Shown here: piece after piece, positions 26,541 to 34,706 of the stretch
How the letters are laid out: each line of letters begins with the position of its first letter
Position numbering within the stretch: position 1 is the stretch's first letter
Origin: Acidocella aquatica
Lineage (GTDB): Bacteria; Pseudomonadota; Alphaproteobacteria; Acetobacterales; Acetobacteraceae
Assembly: GCF_030160635.1 (NCBI RefSeq)
Contig: NZ_BSOS01000007.1
Span: forward strand, 62,001-126,000
Direction: 5' to 3'
DNA: 64,000 bases
Program-made: the position numbers and the translations under genes
The notes under the pieces: model-generated
Told to the model about the DNA's origin: nothing
The model's database searches: none
What the model saw: only the letters and a program-made list of their open reading frames with translations

Positions 26541-27190
26541 GCCGGATCGCGCGCGAGCGGTTGCTGGACGGGTTGCGCCGGCACAACCCGGAGCAAATCG
26601 CCAGCATCACGCGGCGCAGCCTGACCGTGACCACGCTGAAGAAGCTGTTGCCCGTGGCGGCGGTGCTGCTGTTGCTGGCGCTGGCGCTGGCGCCCTCGTG
26701 GCACGCCGGGCCGGATGCGAACCGCGTGAGCTACCATATTCAGAATACAGCGCCGCAGAGCACTGCCTCGCACATGCAGGGCGCGCAGTATCGCGGCACG
26801 GATGACCAGGGCCAGCCCTTCAACCTGACCGCCACCAGCGCCGACGAACAGGGCGACGGCAATGTCGTGCTGCAGGCGCCCAATGGCGACCTGACCCTCA
26901 AATCCGGCGCCTGGCTGCTGCTGAAATCAGATACCGGGCTGTATCACCAAAAAACCGATACGCTGGGGCTGACCGGCAATGTCATGCTGTATCGCAATGA
27001 CGGCACGACCATGACGGTTGAACATGTACGGATCGATCTGCATGCGGGCAGCGCCACCAGCACCAACCCCGTGCAGGTGCAGGGGCCGTTTGGCACGCTG
27101 AACGCCGCCAACGGCTTTACGCTGACCAATCACGGCACGGATATAACCTTCAACGGTCCGGCGGCGATGACGCTGACACAGGCGCAATGA
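26537..27190 (+). CDS. lptC: LPS export protein LptC
   Basis: LptC is the single-pass inner-membrane protein that passes LPS from LptBFG to LptA. The 217-residue product has one membrane helix (about residues 36-54, LLPVAAVLLLLALALAP) and a periplasmic beta-jellyroll with GAQYRGTDDQGQPFNLTA and HVRIDLHAGSA, as in LptC/YrbK. It is coupled by 4-nt overlaps to kdsD and lptA. Confidence 0.9.
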   Translation: MSRIARERLLDGLRRHNPEQIASITRRSLTVTTLKKLLPVAAVLLLLALALAPSWHAGPDANRVSYHIQNTAPQSTASHMQGAQYRGTDDQGQPFNLTATSADEQGDGNVVLQAPNGDLTLKSGAWLLLKSDTGLYHQKTDTLGLTGNVMLYRNDGTTMTVEHVRIDLHAGSATSTNPVQVQGPFGTLNAANGFTLTNHGTDITFNGPAAMTLTQAQ

Positions 27191-28095
27191 TGAAATTTCG
27201 CTCCCTTGGCGCGGGTCTGATTCTGGGCGCGGCGCTGGCCGTGCCCGCGGGCGCGCAGAGTCTCGACCTTGGCGGCACGCCCGGTGCGGCGCCGCAGCCG
27301 ATCCAGATTACCGCGTCCCAGGGCATTCAGTGGCAACAGGAAAATCAGGTTGTCATCGCCATGGGCAACGCCAAGGCCGTGCGCGGCGATGTGACGGTGA
27401 CGGCTGACCAGCTGATCGCGCATTACCGCAAAAAGGCCACGGCAGCGGCTGACGCCAAGGCCGCGCCGGGCGCCGCCACCGACATCCTCAACCAGGGCAA
27501 CACCTCGCTTTATGAAATCGAGGCGAGCGGGCATGTGCATATCTATACCGCGACCGATAACGCCTGGGCCGACCACGCGGTTTACAGCATGGACGACGCG
27601 GTGCTGGTGCTGACCGGGCAGCATCTGAAGCTGACGACGCCGCATGACACCATCACGGCGCGTGATTCGGTTGAATATTACGCGGCCAAACGCCAGGCGG
27701 TGGCGCGCGGCAATGCGTTGATCGTGGCTGATGACGGCCGCTCGATCGCCGCCGATACGCTGATTGGCGATCTCGCCCCCGCGGTATCCTCCCCTGCCCC
27801 GGCGGCACCCGGCGCCGATGCGCTAGCCCAGGCCGGGCAGTTGCAGAAGGTCGAGGCAATCGGCCATGTGGTGATCCGCACCACGGAAGACACCGCCACC
27901 GGCGACACCGGCGTGTATCTGCCGCAACAAGGCCGCGCGCGCCTCGGCGGGGATGTGCATATCATCCAGGGGCCAAACGAAATGAGCGGCAGCGATGCGC
28001 TGGTTGACATGAAGACCGGCATCGCCACCCTGTTGGCTGGCCCCGGCGGGCAGGTCGCGGGGACCATCACCCCCGGTTCGGCGCCCCAGAAATGA
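27187..28095 (+). CDS. lptA: LPS transport periplasmic protein LptA
   Basis: LptA forms the periplasmic bridge for LPS. The 302-residue product has a Sec signal (MMKFRSLGAGLILGAALAVPAGAQ) and the OstA fold: ITASQGIQWQQENQVVIAMGNAKAVRGDVTVTADQL, then a second repeat-like half with RQAVARGNALI and LGGDVHIIQGPNEMSG. It is longer than E. coli LptA (185 residues), as in other alphaproteobacteria. Overlaps of 4 nt join it to lptC and lptB. Confidence 0.92.
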   Translation: MMKFRSLGAGLILGAALAVPAGAQSLDLGGTPGAAPQPIQITASQGIQWQQENQVVIAMGNAKAVRGDVTVTADQLIAHYRKKATAAADAKAAPGAATDILNQGNTSLYEIEASGHVHIYTATDNAWADHAVYSMDDAVLVLTGQHLKLTTPHDTITARDSVEYYAAKRQAVARGNALIVADDGRSIAADTLIGDLAPAVSSPAPAAPGADALAQAGQLQKVEAIGHVVIRTTEDTATGDTGVYLPQQGRARLGGDVHIIQGPNEMSGSDALVDMKTGIATLLAGPGGQVAGTITPGSAPQK

Positions 28096-28835
28096 GCGGA
28101 TCGGCATTGGACCACGGCGGGCTGGTCGCAACTGGCATCGGCAAGCGTTTTAAAAAACGCCCGGTGGTGCGCAACGTCTCCATCTCGGTAAAACGCGGCG
28201 AGGCGGTGGGGCTGCTCGGGCCGAATGGCGCCGGCAAGACCACGACTTTCTATATGATCGTCGGGCTGATCGCGCCCGATAGCGGCACCATCACCCTCGA
28301 TGGCGCGGAAATCTCGGGCCTGCCGATGTATCGGCGCGCGCGCTTAGGGATCGGCTACCTGCCGCAGGAAGCCAGTATTTTCCGCGGCCTGAACGTGGAA
28401 CAGAATATCATGGCGGCGCTGGAAGTGGTGGAGCCGGAGCGCGACCAGCGCGAGGCCCTGCTGAACGAGCTGCTGGCCGAATTCGGCATTACCCATCTGC
28501 GCCGCACCCCGGCGCTGGCGCTCTCCGGCGGGGAGCGCCGCCGGGTGGAAATCGCCCGCGCGCTGGCGACGGCCCCCAACTACATCCTGCTCGATGAACC
28601 ACTGGCCGGAATCGACCCCATCGCCGTGGGCGAAATCCGCGATCTTGTCTCGCATTTGAAACACCGGGGTCTCGGCGTACTGATTACCGACCATAACGTG
28701 CGCGAGACACTGGAAATCATCGACCGGGCCTATATCCTCTATGACGGCGAAGTGCTGATGGAGGGCAAGCCGGACGCCGTGGTTGCGCACCAGGACGTGC
28801 GGCGCGTTTATTTAGGCGAGAAATTCAGCCTTTGA
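28092..28835 (+). CDS. lptB: LPS export ABC transporter ATPase LptB
   Basis: ATPase that powers LPS extraction from the inner membrane. The 247-residue product has Walker A GPNGAGKTT, a Q-loop in IGYLPQEASIFRGL, signature LSGGERRRVEIARAL, Walker B YILLDEPLAGIDP and switch His in ITDHNVRE. A GC hairpin (28842-28860) and then a 105-bp repeat element follow. In many proteobacteria rpoN comes next; here it does not. Confidence 0.97.
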   Translation: MSGSALDHGGLVATGIGKRFKKRPVVRNVSISVKRGEAVGLLGPNGAGKTTTFYMIVGLIAPDSGTITLDGAEISGLPMYRRARLGIGYLPQEASIFRGLNVEQNIMAALEVVEPERDQREALLNELLAEFGITHLRRTPALALSGGERRRVEIARALATAPNYILLDEPLAGIDPIAVGEIRDLVSHLKHRGLGVLITDHNVRETLEIIDRAYILYDGEVLMEGKPDAVVAHQDVRRVYLGEKFSL

Positions 28836-28841
28836 GGCGAT

Positions 28842-28860
28842 GCCGGGGGGCTGCCCCGGC
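28842..28860 (+). terminator. GC-rich hairpin after lptB, possible terminator
   Basis: Seven-bp arms GCCGGGG/CCCCGGC enclose a 5-nt loop 6 nt after the lptB stop. There is no T-run after it, so intrinsic termination would be weak. Confidence 0.45.
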
Positions 28861-28876
28861 TCATCCAATGTTGAAC

Positions 28877-28981
28877 TAGAGTGTCTTTCAGCCGATGAAA
28901 AACACTCTAACTTTGTTTGAGCGAGCAATTTCAATCATCTGATATGAACCGGCCGGTTCATATCAGATGATTATTGCTCTA
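28877..28981. repeat. TAGAG-ended palindromic element (copy C) with a 40-bp perfect palindrome
   Basis: The 105-bp element starts TAGAG (28877) and ends CTCTA (28981). It contains a hairpin (28878-28908, 13-bp stem with one mismatch) and a perfect 40-bp palindrome at 28933-28972 centred on CCGGCCGG. The terminal CTCTA supplies the TAG stop of the leftward LpxR-like gene. It separates convergent lptB and lpxR-like, so the stems may also act as a bidirectional terminator. Size, two-hairpin layout and ends match the elements at 31150 and 40149; internal sequence similarity is low. Confidence 0.75.
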
Positions 28982-29986
28982 AAACCTCCCGGAAATCGCG
29001 ATCGAGCCGTATTGGAACGCCGGGGCGGAGTGGTGGAATTGCGGGGATTCAAGGACCTCGGTGGCGGAGATACGCAGGCCATAGAGGATTACGGCGGCGC
29101 CGATTTCCGCTTCACCCTGCAGCGGCGTGAGAGCCACATGGCGGCTGGAGCGGAAGTCGTTGCCCTGGACAAAAATATCATGCCCGACCAGGCGGCCATC
29201 AGCCCCGGCGAAGATATACCAGACCAGGGGCTGCGACGGCGTGTAGGCATCCGTGCCGTTCAGGCCGTTGCCGAGCAGCGAGGGGCCAAAATCGGAGTCC
29301 AGCCCCTGGCCGAGGCGCACAAGGCCGCCGGCCTGGGCATAGATTTCCGTATTGCCGGCCTGGGCGGAGACCTGCGGCAAAATCTGCAGGCCAAGGGCGC
29401 CGCCGCAAAGGGTGGCGATATCCTCGCGCCAGATGCGGCTGCCGAAGAGGTCGAGCGTCGGCTCGTCATGCAGCTGATAATGCCAGCCGCGATTGGGCGT
29501 CTGGCCGATCAGCTCGTGGAACCCGTTCTGCACCGACTGGCCGAGCGCGGCCGGCCCCACCACGCCAAGGCTCAACCCCGCGACGCTGCGCGTGGCCGTG
29601 GTGTCCTGGATCAGGCTGGTGCTCAGGGCCAGATGGCCGGAATAGGGCATGTCGCGCGGGTTGGGATTATAGAGCTGGGTGTTGCTCGGCGTGAAAATCA
29701 CCTGTTCCAGGCTGAACTCGAGCCGCTGCGTGCCATCCCCGAACAGATCGTTGCCGAACTGGCTGAGGAAACCGGGCAGCACGCCGGTCGGGGTGACGTA
29801 ACCCAGGCGCGCGCCGGCGGTATATAACTCGTCCGTGCTGGGAAGAGAAAATGCATCGTTCTCCCCCTGGATGGTGAGAATGCTCCCGGGATCCTGCGGC
29901 GGGCTGCTGGCCCATGCCAGGCAGGTGGACCCCAGCAACAAGCCGATGGAAACGGTGGCGCTACGAACACAATGCATCTTTCTCAT
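28979..29986 (-). CDS. LpxR-family (DUF2219) lipid A 3'-O-deacylase-like outer-membrane protein
   Basis: 335 residues with a Sec signal (to about residue 27) and a barrel-type body ending IAISGRF. Family features are the QGENDAFSLPSTDELYTAG segment (Asn/Asp near 43-44 and the Y-T-x-G pattern), QNGFHELIGQTPNRGWHYQLHDEP and a late FVQGNDFRSSRHVAL. LpxR enzymes are Ca-dependent outer-membrane phospholipases that remove the 3'-acyloxyacyl chain of lipid A. The family assignment is good; activity is inferred. Its stop codon comes from the adjoining repeat element. Confidence 0.82.
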   Translation of the reverse strand: MRKMHCVRSATVSIGLLLGSTCLAWASSPPQDPGSILTIQGENDAFSLPSTDELYTAGARLGYVTPTGVLPGFLSQFGNDLFGDGTQRLEFSLEQVIFTPSNTQLYNPNPRDMPYSGHLALSTSLIQDTTATRSVAGLSLGVVGPAALGQSVQNGFHELIGQTPNRGWHYQLHDEPTLDLFGSRIWREDIATLCGGALGLQILPQVSAQAGNTEIYAQAGGLVRLGQGLDSDFGPSLLGNGLNGTDAYTPSQPLVWYIFAGADGRLVGHDIFVQGNDFRSSRHVALTPLQGEAEIGAAVILYGLRISATEVLESPQFHHSAPAFQYGSIAISGRF

Positions 29987-30058
29987 CGGCTTTTCATGAC
30001 TCTCATCGGTTTAAAACCGTTTAATTCCAAGTTTAACTGGCGGACATGTCATGGAATA

Positions 30059-30727
30059 TCACCGCTCACGGCTGGTGCAAGTGGCGAGGTCCAGCAATCG
30101 CTCCAGCACCTCGGTTTCCTGTGCCCCGGCGATGGCGTGGTCGCCGTCGATTACAAAACAGGGCACACCATTAATCCCCAGGCGGTGCGCGTGCAGATTT
30201 TCAGAATGCACCACATCCGCCCCCTCGTTGGAGGCCAGAAACAGCCCGGTTGCGGCTTGGTCCATGCCCTGCCCCGCTGCCAGGGCCTTGAGTGTTGCAT
30301 GGCTGCCGATATCGGCGCCATCGACAAAATGCGCGTGAAAAATACTCTTCACCAGCCCGTCCGCCGCGCCGTGCTGAGCGGCATAACGCACCAGCCGGTG
30401 GGCATCCACGCTGCTCGGCGTGCGCCGGATGGCCGCGAAATTAAACATGATGCCCTCCGCCGCGCCAAGCTCGGCGATAGAGGCATACAGGCGCCGCGCA
30501 CGGTCCTCGGCGCCAAATTTGCGGATCATGTAATCAGCGCGCGACATGCCGGTGCGCGGCATGTCCGGGTTGAGCAAAAATGGCCGCCAGAGCAGTTCCA
30601 CGGCAAGATCCTGCCGCCGTTCCAGCAGAAAGGACAGGCGCTTGATGCCCAGATAGCACCAGGGGCAGACGAAATCGAAAACGACTTCAACCACCAGCCG
30701 CGCCGGGAGAGGGGCGAGGATATTCAT
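30059..30727 (-). CDS. DsbA-family oxidoreductase (FrnE-like)
   Basis: 222 residues, no signal peptide. The thioredoxin-fold start VVEVVFDFVCPWCYLG gives a CPWC redox motif (Cys21, Cys24), and the late GINGVPCFVIDG holds the cis-Pro loop. The HLVRYAA-like helical insert resembles FrnE/2-hydroxychromene-2-carboxylate isomerase relatives of DsbA. It is probably a cytoplasmic dithiol oxidoreductase; the partner is unknown. Confidence 0.83.
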   Translation of the reverse strand: MNILAPLPARLVVEVVFDFVCPWCYLGIKRLSFLLERRQDLAVELLWRPFLLNPDMPRTGMSRADYMIRKFGAEDRARRLYASIAELGAAEGIMFNFAAIRRTPSSVDAHRLVRYAAQHGAADGLVKSIFHAHFVDGADIGSHATLKALAAGQGMDQAATGLFLASNEGADVVHSENLHAHRLGINGVPCFVIDGDHAIAGAQETEVLERLLDLATCTSRER

Positions 30728-30855
30728 GATAAAATCTTAGTCCGGATTTTGCCTTTCCGCGAGACAGTGTTTTCGGAGCCTGCCATGACTTGACGCCGCC
30801 GCGCGGAGCGCGATGATGCGGCTTGGCGGACATTGCCGGCTTTGGAGATAAAGTA

Positions 30856-31152
30856 TTGAATATCAAATGGTTGTGTGTTGTTTTCGCTGCCGTGTGCGGC
30901 GTTGGGGCGGCCCAGGCCCGCCAGCCTCCCAACCCGCCACCTTCGGGCGAAGTGGTGCATCTGTTCGGCCCTGGTTCGCTTGCCACCCATTTTCTCCCCA
31001 GCGGCAATGGCGCCGCCCCGGCCGGCGCCAGCGGGGAGAACAATTATGTCGAACCCAGCACGAGCGATATTCTCCATCAGATGTTCGTGACGGGCGACCC
31101 CAATCTGAAACCGGGACAGGCCGTCTCCAAAGGCCGGAACGGCGGGAACTAG
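30856..31152 (+). CDS. Small secreted protein of unknown function
   Basis: I do not recognise this protein. The TTG at 30856 is preceded 7 nt upstream by TGGAGA and yields a 98-residue product starting with a good Sec signal (MNIKWLCVVFAAVCGVGAAQA). An in-frame ATG at 30823 would put 11 residues ahead of the signal. The mature part is Pro/Gly-rich then SDILHQMFVTGDPNLKPGQAVSKG. The stop TAG at 31150 is the first base triplet of a repeat element whose hairpin and T-run can terminate transcription. Confidence 0.6.
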   Translation: MNIKWLCVVFAAVCGVGAAQARQPPNPPPSGEVVHLFGPGSLATHFLPSGNGAAPAGASGENNYVEPSTSDILHQMFVTGDPNLKPGQAVSKGRNGGN

Positions 31153-31252
31153 AGCGTAATTGACGTGAGGCAATCACGCTCTGGCCATTTTTTGAGGGCG
31201 ATTCACGCTTTCGGCTCGCTCGGTTGAGCGAACCTCAAACGATCGCACTCTA
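31150..31252. repeat. TAGAG-ended element (copy A), with terminator-like first hairpin
   Basis: The 103-bp element runs from TAGAGCG to CACTCTA. The first hairpin (31151-31182, 12-bp arms with one mismatch) is followed by a T-run at 31188-31193 and probably ends the upstream small gene. The 60-bp core 31193-31252 differs at only 4 positions from 40194-40253 and folds as a second hairpin (TTTGAGG with CCTCAAA, inner CTCGCTC/GAGCGA). The leading TAG is the stop codon of the upstream gene. Confidence 0.85.
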
Positions 31253-31288
31253 AAGCGATCCTGCATCACAATAAAAGCATTTTAAACA

Positions 31289-31320
31289 AAAACCCGCCGG
31301 GATCGCTCCTGGCGGGTTTT
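31289..31320 (-). terminator. Rho-independent terminator of infC
   Basis: Perfect 10-bp arms AAAACCCGCC/GGCGGGTTTT with a 12-nt loop; on the minus strand the T-run continues as TTTTTGTTT. It lies 77 nt beyond the infC stop. Confidence 0.9.
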
Positions 31321-31396
31321 GCAATATCCACGCCTTAGCGGCGGATTCAGACCCCAGATTGGCCCGCAAAGCGGGTCAGTCTGCGGTCATCGCATT

Positions 31397-31936
31397 TTAG
31401 CGCGGGGTGAGCACCATGACCATTTGCCGGTTTTCCATTTTCGGCATCTGCTCGACCTTGGTTTCCACGTCCATATCGGCGCGAATGCGCTCCAGCACCT
31501 TAACACCCAGCTCCTGATGCGCCATTTCACGGCCACGGAAGCGCAAGGTCACCTTCACCTTATCGCCCTCGCCGATGAAGCTCTTCATCGCGCGCAGTTT
31601 CACCTGGTAATCATTCTCGTCGATATTCGGGCGGACTTTAACTTCCTTGATCTCGACAACCTTCTGCTTCTTGCGAGCTTCGTTGCGCTTTTTCTGCTGC
31701 TCGTACTTGAACTTGCCGTAGTCGAGAATTTTGGCGACCGGGGGTTCGGCGTTCGGGCTGATCTCAACCAGGTCGAGACCTACGGCAAAAGCGCGCGCAA
31801 TGGCTTCGCGGGTGCTCATCACCCCCTGCATTTCGCCGTCCTGGTCGATGAGACGTACCTGCGGAATTCTGATTTCATCGTTGACCCGGGGTCCTTCACG
31901 CGAGGGAGGGGCGGGTGGCGCTGGCGGTCTGGCTAT
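31397..31936 (-). CDS. infC: Translation initiation factor IF-3
   Basis: IF-3 binds the 30S subunit and rejects non-canonical initiation. The first ATG (31831) would truncate the protein. Reading upstream in frame gives [22 protein letters not shown], the conserved IF-3 N-terminus, back to an ATA codon at 31936 with AGGAG 5-6 nt upstream. With the ATA start the product is 179 residues, the normal length, ending with [14 protein letters not shown]. An unusual start codon in infC is the known basis of IF-3 autoregulation in E. coli (AUU). It is not next to rpmI/rplT here. Confidence 0.93.
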   Translation of the reverse strand: MARPPAPPAPPSREGPRVNDEIRIPQVRLIDQDGEMQGVMSTREAIARAFAVGLDLVEISPNAEPPVAKILDYGKFKYEQQKKRNEARKKQKVVEIKEVKVRPNIDENDYQVKLRAMKSFIGEGDKVKVTLRFRGREMAHQELGVKVLERIRADMDVETKVEQMPKMENRQMVMVLTPR

Positions 31937-32120
31937 GGAAGTCTCCTGTAAGGGTTACGGGACACCGGCTTAGTGCAAAATGGTCAACAAATGCAATCGC
32001 CTGCGCCGCGCGCCCCAGAGATTCATAAAATTTCCGCGACTTTTCGTAAGTTTTACGCTAATTTGGCGCCACTTACCGATAATGCCCGGAAGACACGGGC
32101 GAGGTCAGAAGGATCCGAAC

Positions 32121-33038
32121 ATGCATATTCGCAATCCAATGGAGTGGATAGCCGGGCAGATCAGCTCAACCAACGTCATCGGCAGCGCGACTCCGCAGGA
32201 GTATTGGCCGGTCAGCAGCGGCGGCGCGATGCCGGTGGTGCGCAAAATCACCGTTGAGGACGTGCGCGACGCAATCCGGCGCGGGCTGGATGATTTCGCC
32301 GCGGCGCGCACCGATGTCATATTCCTGTGCATGATCTATCCGCTCATCGGGGTGTTGATCTCGATGGCCGAGGCCCATGGCCGCCTGTTGCCGCTGCTGT
32401 TCCCCACGGCGGCGGGCTTTGCGCTGGTCGGGCCGCTGGCGGCGGTCGGGCTGTATGAAATGAGCCGCCAGCGTGAACTCACCGGCAAAATAAGCTGGCT
32501 TGACACCTTCAAGGTCATCCGCTCGCCATCGATTGGCGCCATCACCGGGCTCGGCCTGCTGCTGATCGGCCTGTATTTCGCCTGGCTGGCGGTGGCGCAG
32601 GTGATCTACGATTTTACCATGGGGCCGATGCCGCCCGCCTCGGCGCGGCTGTTCATCGAAGGTATGTTCACCACTTCAGCCGGGTGGACGATGATGATCG
32701 CCGGGCTGGCCGCCGGAACCATGTTCGGGGCCGGGGTGGTGGCGATCAGCGTGGTCTCCTTCCCCCTGATGCTGGACCGCCCGGTGGGCTTTTCCACCGC
32801 CATCGCCACCTCCGTGCAGGTTTTGTTGCGCAACCCGGGGCCGCTCACCGTGTGGAGCCTCATCGTCGCCGCGAGCCTGTTTGTGGGCGCCCTGCCCTTC
32901 TTTATCGGGCTGATCGTGGTGCTGCCGGTTCTGGGCCACGCGACCTGGCATTTATACCGCAAGGTTGTCGTGCCGCCCGCGGGGATGAATGCAATCAATT
33001 CAGGGCGCGATCAGGAGACGCAGACATCCGGCGCATAA
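32121..33038 (+). CDS. DUF2189 multi-pass membrane protein
   Basis: 305 residues from the ATG at 32121, which follows AGAAGGA; the frame is open further upstream but lacks a comparable site. After a soluble N-terminal part (VRKITVEDVRDAIRRGLDDFAAARTDV) there are about six hydrophobic helices, including FLCMIYPLIGVLISMAEA and PFFIGLIVVLPVLGHATWHLYRKVV, the layout of DUF2189. Function is unknown; the family is often found near respiratory genes in alphaproteobacteria. An FNR-type site follows 16 nt after its stop. Confidence 0.8.
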   Translation: MHIRNPMEWIAGQISSTNVIGSATPQEYWPVSSGGAMPVVRKITVEDVRDAIRRGLDDFAAARTDVIFLCMIYPLIGVLISMAEAHGRLLPLLFPTAAGFALVGPLAAVGLYEMSRQRELTGKISWLDTFKVIRSPSIGAITGLGLLLIGLYFAWLAVAQVIYDFTMGPMPPASARLFIEGMFTTSAGWTMMIAGLAAGTMFGAGVVAISVVSFPLMLDRPVGFSTAIATSVQVLLRNPGPLTVWSLIVAASLFVGALPFFIGLIVVLPVLGHATWHLYRKVVVPPAGMNAINSGRDQETQTSGA

Positions 33039-33053
33039 AAAATCCGCCCGTTT

Positions 33054-33067
33054 TTGATTTAGGTCAA
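33054..33067 (+). promoter_or_regulatory. FNR/CRP-family site upstream of the candidate sRNA
   Basis: TTGATTTAGGTCAA matches the FNR consensus TTGAT-N4-ATCAA at 9 of 10 fixed positions. A -10-like TATTCT lies at 33092-33097. A start near 33104 would put the site centre at about -43, close to the class II activator position of -41.5. Confidence 0.6.
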
Positions 33068-33103
33068 CGACGAGGGATCAAAACAGGTGTTTATTCTGTT
33101 TAT

Positions 33104-33164
33104 CCGAAAGCGGATACACTCCCCACACTGGCCCTGCCGCAGAAATGCGCGCAGGGCTTTTTTT
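33104..33164 (+). ncRNA. Candidate FNR-controlled small RNA
   Basis: The gap 33039-33307 has no credible gene, but it holds an ordered set of signals: an FNR-type site, a -10-like hexamer, a short stem TCCG/CGGA, a single-stranded C/A-rich stretch (TACACTCCCCACACT), and a strong intrinsic terminator (33131-33137 pairing with 33151-33157, inner CGC/GCG, then seven T). The predicted transcript is about 60 nt. It could instead be only the terminator of the DUF2189 gene, but that would leave the FNR site without a target. Confidence 0.5.
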
Positions 33165-33307
33165 GCCGCGAGCGTTTCCAACCGATCCTGATTGGGCATG
33201 CCTGTTTGCAAATGTTTCGCATTCCGAACGCACCGCAAAACGCGCATCATCCGCAACAAACCGGCTGTTAATTTATTTGATCATTGATGCGCGCCGCTAC
33301 GCCGCCG

Positions 33308-34672
33308 CTACACCGCCACGGCATGGCGCGGGGATGACGTTTGCTGCGCCAGATACTGGTCGAACAATGCCGCGACATTGCGCACAAACGGCCGGCCGGC
33401 CTCGGTCACCTCAATGCGCGTGCCGTCCCAGTTCACCAGCCCGTCGGCCTTGAAGCCCGCCAGCGCCCGCGCATCGGCCAGCAGCGGTGCCGGGTCGGCG
33501 CCAAAGGCTCCGGCCTGCGCCAGCAAATCCACCTCCAGCTCACACATGATGCTCTCGATCACCGCGCGGCGCAGCCTGTCATCGGGGTTGAGGGCGGCGC
33601 CACGGCTGGTTGCCAGCCTGTCCTCGTTGATGGCGGCGCTATAGCCGGGCACGCCGGAGGCATTCTGCACATAGCCCTGCGGCAGGCTGCCAATCGCGCT
33701 CGCCCCCAGGCCGATGAGGGCCGGTGCTGCGTCGGTGGTGTAACCCTGGAAGCTGCGGTGCAGCTGCCTGCCCAGCGCCGCCTGCGCCATGGCATCGCCG
33801 GGGCGGGCGAAATGGTCCAGCCCGACCGGAATATAGCCCCCTTCGCGCTCCAACACCCGGCGCACCATTTTCGCCTGCGCGAAGCGCGCCCGCGCGCCCG
33901 GCAGCGAGGCTTCGGGGATCAGCGACTGGTGCTTCTTCATCCATGGCACATGCGCGTAGCCGAACACGGCCACCCGGTCGGCGCGCAGCGCCAGCGCCTG
34001 CCGCGCGGTCCGCTCCAGCGATTCCTCGCTCTGGTGCGGCAGGCCATAGATCAGGTCCAGGTTGAGCGAGGTTATGCCGATCCCGCGCAATGCCTGCGCG
34101 CAGGCCGCGGTTTCCTCAAAGCTCTGCTGGCGGCCGATGGCGTCCTGCACCGCCTGGTCAAAATCCTGCACGCCCAGGCTGGCGCGGTTGATGCCCATTT
34201 GCGCCAGCGCCGCCAGGCGGTCCGGCGACAGCGATGTGGGGTCGATCTCGATGGCGATCTCGGCATCGGGGAGCAGCTCGAAATGGCCGCGCACGCTCTC
34301 CATGATATCGGTAAGGCAATCGGGCGGCAGCACCGTGGGCGTGCCCCCGCCCCAATGCACATGCGAGACCTGCAAGCGCCGCCCCACGGTCCGCGCAACC
34401 AGCGCGATCTCACGCATCAGCGTCCTGGCGTAAATGCGCTTGGGGCGCTCCAGATGCACGACCGAGGTGTTGCAGCCGCAATACAAACACAGCCGGTCGC
34501 AGAACGGCACATGCAGATAGAGCGAAACCGGCCCCGCCTCCGGCAGGTTCGCCAGCCACCCGGCATAAGTCTGCGCTCCTACCTCGGGGGTAAAATGCGG
34601 CGCGGTCGGGTAGCTCGTATAGCGCGGCACGCGGCCATCGTAGCGGGCAATCAGGTCTGCATCTGTCATCAT
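33308..34672 (-). CDS. hemN: Oxygen-independent coproporphyrinogen III oxidase
   Basis: Radical SAM enzyme that makes protoporphyrinogen IX without oxygen. The 454-residue product has the cluster CxxxCxxC (Cys58, Cys62, Cys65) followed by Cys67, the HemN-specific extra Cys, then HVHWGGGTPTVL and the late GLGASAIGSLPQGYVQN. The start RVPRYTSYPTAPHF is typical of HemN rather than the heme chaperone HemW. An FNR-type site lies 34 nt upstream, consistent with low-oxygen induction. Confidence 0.95.
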   Translation of the reverse strand: MMTDADLIARYDGRVPRYTSYPTAPHFTPEVGAQTYAGWLANLPEAGPVSLYLHVPFCDRLCLYCGCNTSVVHLERPKRIYARTLMREIALVARTVGRRLQVSHVHWGGGTPTVLPPDCLTDIMESVRGHFELLPDAEIAIEIDPTSLSPDRLAALAQMGINRASLGVQDFDQAVQDAIGRQQSFEETAACAQALRGIGITSLNLDLIYGLPHQSEESLERTARQALALRADRVAVFGYAHVPWMKKHQSLIPEASLPGARARFAQAKMVRRVLEREGGYIPVGLDHFARPGDAMAQAALGRQLHRSFQGYTTDAAPALIGLGASAIGSLPQGYVQNASGVPGYSAAINEDRLATSRGAALNPDDRLRRAVIESIMCELEVDLLAQAGAFGADPAPLLADARALAGFKADGLVNWDGTRIEVTEAGRPFVRNVAALFDQYLAQQTSSPRHAVAV

Positions 34673-34706
34673 GGGCTTCTTTTGAACGGATGCAGCCCCG
34701 CGCTCA

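Noticed and set aside
33059-33259. Leftward 66-residue open frame in the DUF2189-hemN gap
   Set aside because: Composition looks random, there is no ribosome site, and the region is better explained by the FNR site, candidate sRNA and terminator.
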